Made by a program: the position numbers and the translations under genes. Source: an uncultured Chloroflexota bacterium (GTDB taxonomy: Bacteria > Chloroflexota > Dehalococcoidia > GIF9 > AB-539-J10). Taken from it: 54,959 bases of DNA. The notes below the pieces were generated by a model. The model worked only from the letters and a program-made list of their open reading frames with translations. It was not told the origin of the DNA and did not search any database. The stretch lies in NCBI GenBank assembly GCA_903884455.1, contig CAISEW010000015.1, positions 1-54,959 on the forward strand. Direction: 5' to 3'. Shown here piece by piece: positions 51,707 through 54,959 of this stretch (position 1 is its first letter; each line of letters opens with the position of its first letter).

Positions 51707-53437
51707 TCAGGACTTGGCTTCTATAGCTGCCCTTATTCTACTCTTAACTTGTACCACAGTTTCTAAGCCCCGATCCTCGCCACTCCTTAAGCGAAGTGAC
51801 ACACTGGATGAAGCCATTTCTTTATCACCAATTATAAGCATATATGGGACTTTCTCCAGTTGGGCTTCTCTTATTTTCAAATTCATCCTCTCAGAGCGGT
51901 CGTCAACTCGAACTCGAATACCCTCATTTTTAAAATCGCTCTCTACCTTATGTGCATAGCCAACATGGCGATCTGCTATAGGAATTATTATTGTTTGAAC
52001 CGGCGATAACCATACCGGGAAGGCACCACCATAATGTTCTGTGAGGCAAGCTAAAAAACGCTCCATGCTGCCTAAGACTGTGCGATGTATCATCACCACA
52101 CTATGCTCCAGTCCATCTTCACCAATATAACAGACATTAAAGCGTTGTGGCAAATTGAAATCGACCTGGATGGTAGGACCTTGCCAGACATGCCCTAAAG
52201 CGTCCTTGAGTTTAATATCGATTTTAGGCCCGTAGAAAACCCCCTCGCCAGGATCCACTTCATAATGCAGGTCAAGTTTCTTTAGAACGTGTTTCAAGGA
52301 TCCTGTGGCTTCTTCCCACATTGAAACTGTGCCAGCATATTTCTCAGGACGCGTTGATAACAACAACTCATACTCTTTAAAGCCAAAGCTAGACATCATG
52401 AATTGTGCCAAGTTCAAAACTTCCCTTACTTCCTCTTCAACTTGCTCAGGTCGGCAAAAAATGTGAGCATCATCTTGAGTAAATCCCCTGACTCTGGCAA
52501 GACCATATAATACGCCAGTTCGCTCATACCTATATACTGTGCCTAATTCGGCATATCTCAAGGGCAAATTGCGATAACTGCGCAATTGGCTTTTATAAAT
52601 CAAAATATGGCCCAAGCAATTCATGGGCTTCAGCATATACTGCTGTCCCTCAATTTCCATCGGTGAGAACAGATAATCCCGATAGAATTCCCAATGCCCG
52701 CTAGTTTTCCACAAATCTAGCTTGGCAATGTGGGGAGTGTAAACAATATCATAGCCTCGCTTGGTGTGCTCTGCCTTCCAGAAATCCTCGATGATTCGTC
52801 GAATCACAGCACCTTTAGGGTGCCAGCAAATTAAGCCAGGACCAATTTCCTCGTGAATACTGAAGAGGTCAAGTTCCTTGCCCAACTTCCTATGGTCGCG
52901 TTTAGCAGCTTCAGCTTGCAACGATAAATAATCGTCAAGCTCCTCTTGGCCTTCAAAAGCCACGCCGTAAATTCTTTGTAGCATGGGGCGCTTCTCATCA
53001 CCATGCCAGTATGCTCCAGCTAGATGAGTAAGTTTAAATGCTTTTACCTCACCCGTAGAGGCTAGATGAGGACCACGACATAAATCGGTGAAAGAACCTT
53101 GTTTATAGATAGTTACACTAGTATCGGTGATTTCGTTGATAAGCTCCAGTTTATAGGGCTGGGTAGTAAAGAGCTTGCGCGCTTTATCCTTACTCATTTC
53201 CTCTGCAACAAACGGTACATCCTGACTAATAATCTCCCTCATCTTGTTCTCAATTACAGGCAAATCTTCCGGTGTTAATGGGCGCGGCAGCTCAAAGTCA
53301 TAATAGAAGCCATTCTCAATGGTCGGTCCGATGCCAAATTTAGCCTCGGGAAAAAGACATTGTACCGCCTCAGCCATGATATGAGATGCAGAGTGGCGCA
53401 TCCTTTCCACTTGCTCACCATTTTTTTTGGATTTCAT
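51707..53437 (-). CDS. thrS: threonyl-tRNA synthetase lacking the TGS domain
   Basis: 576 residues; begins directly with the editing domain (RMRHSASHIMAEAVQCLFPEAKFGIGPTIENGFYYDF), so the N-terminal TGS domain of about 60 residues is missing. Zinc/catalytic parts: KPMNCLGHILIYKSQLRSYRNLPLR (zinc Cys), RVRGFTQDDAHIFC motif 2, IHRTVLGSMERFLACLTEHYGGAFP motif 3, C-terminal anticodon domain. Leads the infC-rpmI-rplT operon; tRNA-Val is upstream. Confidence 0.96.
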   Translation of the reverse strand: MKSKKNGEQVERMRHSASHIMAEAVQCLFPEAKFGIGPTIENGFYYDFELPRPLTPEDLPVIENKMREIISQDVPFVAEEMSKDKARKLFTTQPYKLELINEITDTSVTIYKQGSFTDLCRGPHLASTGEVKAFKLTHLAGAYWHGDEKRPMLQRIYGVAFEGQEELDDYLSLQAEAAKRDHRKLGKELDLFSIHEEIGPGLICWHPKGAVIRRIIEDFWKAEHTKRGYDIVYTPHIAKLDLWKTSGHWEFYRDYLFSPMEIEGQQYMLKPMNCLGHILIYKSQLRSYRNLPLRYAELGTVYRYERTGVLYGLARVRGFTQDDAHIFCRPEQVEEEVREVLNLAQFMMSSFGFKEYELLLSTRPEKYAGTVSMWEEATGSLKHVLKKLDLHYEVDPGEGVFYGPKIDIKLKDALGHVWQGPTIQVDFNLPQRFNVCYIGEDGLEHSVVMIHRTVLGSMERFLACLTEHYGGAFPVWLSPVQTIIIPIADRHVGYAHKVESDFKNEGIRVRVDDRSERMNLKIREAQLEKVPYMLIIGDKEMASSSVSLRLRSGEDRGLETVVQVKSRIRAAIEAKS

Positions 53438-53488
53438 CTCGTACTTTCCATTATAAACTTAGAAATCAAACATGATTTCATCAAAAAA

Positions 53489-53561
53489 TGGGCAGTACTG
53501 GACTTGAACCAGTGACCTCTGCGATGTCAACGCAGCGCTCTAACCACTGAGCTAACCGCCC
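53489..53561 (-). tRNA. tRNA-Val (GAC anticodon)
   Basis: Minus strand: acceptor GGGCGGT / ACTGCCC, anticodon stem-loop CTGCG TTGACAT CGCAG (GAC), T loop GTTCAAGTC. No encoded CCA. 50 bp upstream of thrS and probably co-transcribed. Confidence 0.95.
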
Positions 53562-53687
53562 ATTTGACGATTTTATCAAACATAGCTAAATAGGGCAAAC
53601 CTTTGATAATATGGCAGAAATAGAAGATTACTTATCATTGGGTGGCTTAGAAATTAAACATTGATAAAAATACGATGCTTGCTATGG

Positions 53688-53927
53688 CTATTCTTTACCT
53701 CGCAGCCTTACACCACTGGTGACATTGATCTGTATAGTTTGACCACAATTAGGGCAGGTTACTTCTATAACAAGAGGCCTTCCCATCACCCTTTCTATAA
53801 GCGATGTTACTATAGAATCTATATTATCCAGCCTCTCATCTAACATATCGAGGCGCTTAATTAACTGCCCTATATCCCGGTCTTGGTTGACCTGTTTGCC
53901 TAGCTTAGCTCTATCTTGTGAAGCCAA
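53688..53927 (-). CDS. small protein with coiled coil and single CxxC, 79 aa
   Basis: N-terminal coiled coil (GQLIKRLDMLDERLDNIDSIVTSLIERV) then a C-terminal knuckle VTCPNCGQTIQINVTSG with one CxxC. A dimer could bind zinc through paired CxxC units. Spaced 1 bp from the upstream 112-aa gene, so in one operon. Family not recognised. Confidence 0.65.
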   Translation of the reverse strand: MASQDRAKLGKQVNQDRDIGQLIKRLDMLDERLDNIDSIVTSLIERVMGRPLVIEVTCPNCGQTIQINVTSGVRLRGKE

Positions 53928-53928
53928 T

Positions 53929-54267
53929 TTATAGACTCTTCTCTACAACGCCTAATGATTCTAGCTCAGTTTTATCCTCTTTCATCAACTTTTCTATTTG
54001 TTCAGAGACAGTGTGTTCCAAATACTTACGGAAAGCTTCCCGTGCTGCTGGTGTTGACCTTACCGTGTCCTTTACCCTCTGCCATTCACTCGAGATCACC
54101 TCATTCACCTGCTCAACATTTATAGGCTGCTTTCCCTGCCACAATTCTTCTATCCTATCCAAAACCCTACTTGTCATAGCCCTCTTGATGCGGTCGAAAG
54201 AAAGCATCTCCTCCGGACTATATGGTTGCCCTTCTTTTTTTTCCTCTTTCCTTTCAGTCATGGACAC
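53929..54267 (-). CDS. hypothetical charged helical protein, 112 aa
   Basis: Acidic/basic N-terminus, then SFDRIKRAMTSRVLDRIEELWQG and QVNEVISSEWQRVKDTVRSTPAAREAFRKYLEHTV. No membrane segment. Coupled to the 79-aa gene. Function unknown. Confidence 0.65.
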   Translation of the reverse strand: MSMTERKEEKKEGQPYSPEEMLSFDRIKRAMTSRVLDRIEELWQGKQPINVEQVNEVISSEWQRVKDTVRSTPAAREAFRKYLEHTVSEQIEKLMKEDKTELESLGVVEKSL

Positions 54268-54702
54268 TACCTCCGCTTAGATTTATTTAACTTACTATCA
54301 TAAGCATAGCAGCGCGACTTGTCAAGGAGGTAAAAAGCAGGACTTTAGCAACAAGAAGGGATTACGATAAAAGTGCCAGATACAGAGTAGTAATCCTTAA
54401 GATGCCGGATATTTTCAAAGGCCCAATTGTCCCACTTTTGTTGACTACATACACCTATCTACTTCTTCCGGGAAACAGGAGCAAGCCCCTAAATGTCCCT
54501 TAACCTTCGTCTCAATTATGTCCCATTTTGGCTGATAATACACAATCACCCCTCGAGTTTGAAGGCCCTATCTATTTGCTCGGCTCTTTTGCTTCGAATT
54601 AAACTTCTAACCAAGATATCTTGAATAGTGCAATATATTCGTCTTGGACTAGACTTCAACCGCTACCAATTCTGTGTTTAGCTCACAAGTTGTGCCTTTC
54701 GG
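54268..54702. other. intergenic region, no gene seen
   Basis: 435 bp with no convincing coding frame, RNA or repeat. Presumably holds the promoter for the two small genes to its left. Confidence 0.5.
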
Positions 54703-54903
54703 TTAGCGGTAACGCACATTCCACTTGTTGCACAGAGTCATGACGAAGCTCTTAGTATCCGTGTTTGACTCCGTATACAAATCCGCTAGAAAACCATGCA
54801 ATAGCTCACCACCTGTCATTCCGTCGACCGGCTGGCTTGGACCAGGTAAATTGATATACACTATCTCCGTCATTAGTTTGTGATACTCTATTGACTGTGG
54901 CAT
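54703..54903 (-). CDS. hypothetical protein, 66 aa
   Basis: AAGGAAGGTG precedes ATG 54903. Sequence MPQSIEYHKLMTEIVYINL, then a Gly/Pro-rich turn and HGFLADLYTESNTDTKSFVMTLC. Not recognised; weak support other than the ribosome-binding site. Confidence 0.45.
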   Translation of the reverse strand: MPQSIEYHKLMTEIVYINLPGPSQPVDGMTGGELLHGFLADLYTESNTDTKSFVMTLCNKWNVRYR

Positions 54904-54959
54904 GAAATCACCTTCCTTTTGAATATTTTTGGTTCACATTGGCTTAACTTCTTCCCTTA

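Noticed and set aside
53438-53488. T-box leader before thrS (and before proS, pheS)
   Set aside because: No T-box sequence (TGGNACCGCG-like) seen; thrS follows tRNA-Val closely.

Overview
The window is a bacterial chromosome segment made mostly of housekeeping genes, with accessory insertions. Gene content and order (tRNA-Thr/Tyr/Thr-tuf-rpmG-secE-nusG-rplK-rplA; rpsB-tsf-frr-cdsA-dxr-rseP-ispG-proS; thrS-infC-rpmI-rplT-pheS-pheT), a ThrS without the TGS domain, a Cys-rich insertion in EF-Tu and an anaerobe-type gene set (rubrerythrin, iron-sulfur/FMN proteins, CooT, ADP-forming acyl-CoA synthetase subunit) suggest a Dehalococcoidia-like member of the Chloroflexota. This is inference from gene order and family features; no database search was possible.

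Region by region. 1-9.6 kb: ion transport, with two TrkA-type K+ regulators coupled to a Na,K-ATPase-like P2 pump, an MgtA-type Mg2+ P-ATPase convergent with a CorA-like protein lacking the GMN signature, a PrsW protease relic and a YbhN/LPG-synthase-like membrane protein. 9.8-12.8 kb: tRNA-Leu, a solo DnaJ-type zinc-finger protein and an acyl-CoA carboxyltransferase. 13.0-16.3 kb: an accessory three-gene cassette (YaaC-like protein, unknown helical protein, protein with an Abi/HEPN-like C-terminus) lying between two 47-bp direct repeats. 16.4-21.2 kb: dtd, then a Fur/Zur regulator, CooT and a ZnuACB-type metal importer with TTGCAA-type palindromes at fur and znuA. 21.2-30.1 kb (minus strand): nadC, nadB, acyl-CoA synthetase alpha subunit, yajC, miaB, nitroreductase, alcohol dehydrogenase, nnr. 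30.4-32.5 kb: redox proteins. 32.6-38.3 kb: translation/transcription genes and tRNAs, interrupted by a 1.9-kb insertion at tRNA-Thr(GGU). 38.4-46.6 kb: translation, phospholipid and isoprenoid genes. 46.6-53.6 kb: aminoacyl-tRNA synthetases, ribosomal proteins, IF3 and tRNA-Val. 53.7-55 kb: small hypothetical genes.

The most interesting structures are: (1) the 36115-38030 insertion, bounded by a 42-bp duplicated tRNA-Thr 5' half; (2) the YaaC-like cassette bounded by copies of an interspersed repeat that also occurs near 10440; (3) a GAGATTGCTTCG...CGCAATGACA repeat that has entered at least six coding sequences while keeping them open; (4) an infC whose only well-placed start codon is AUA; (5) direct repeats around the mgtA/corA-like pair.
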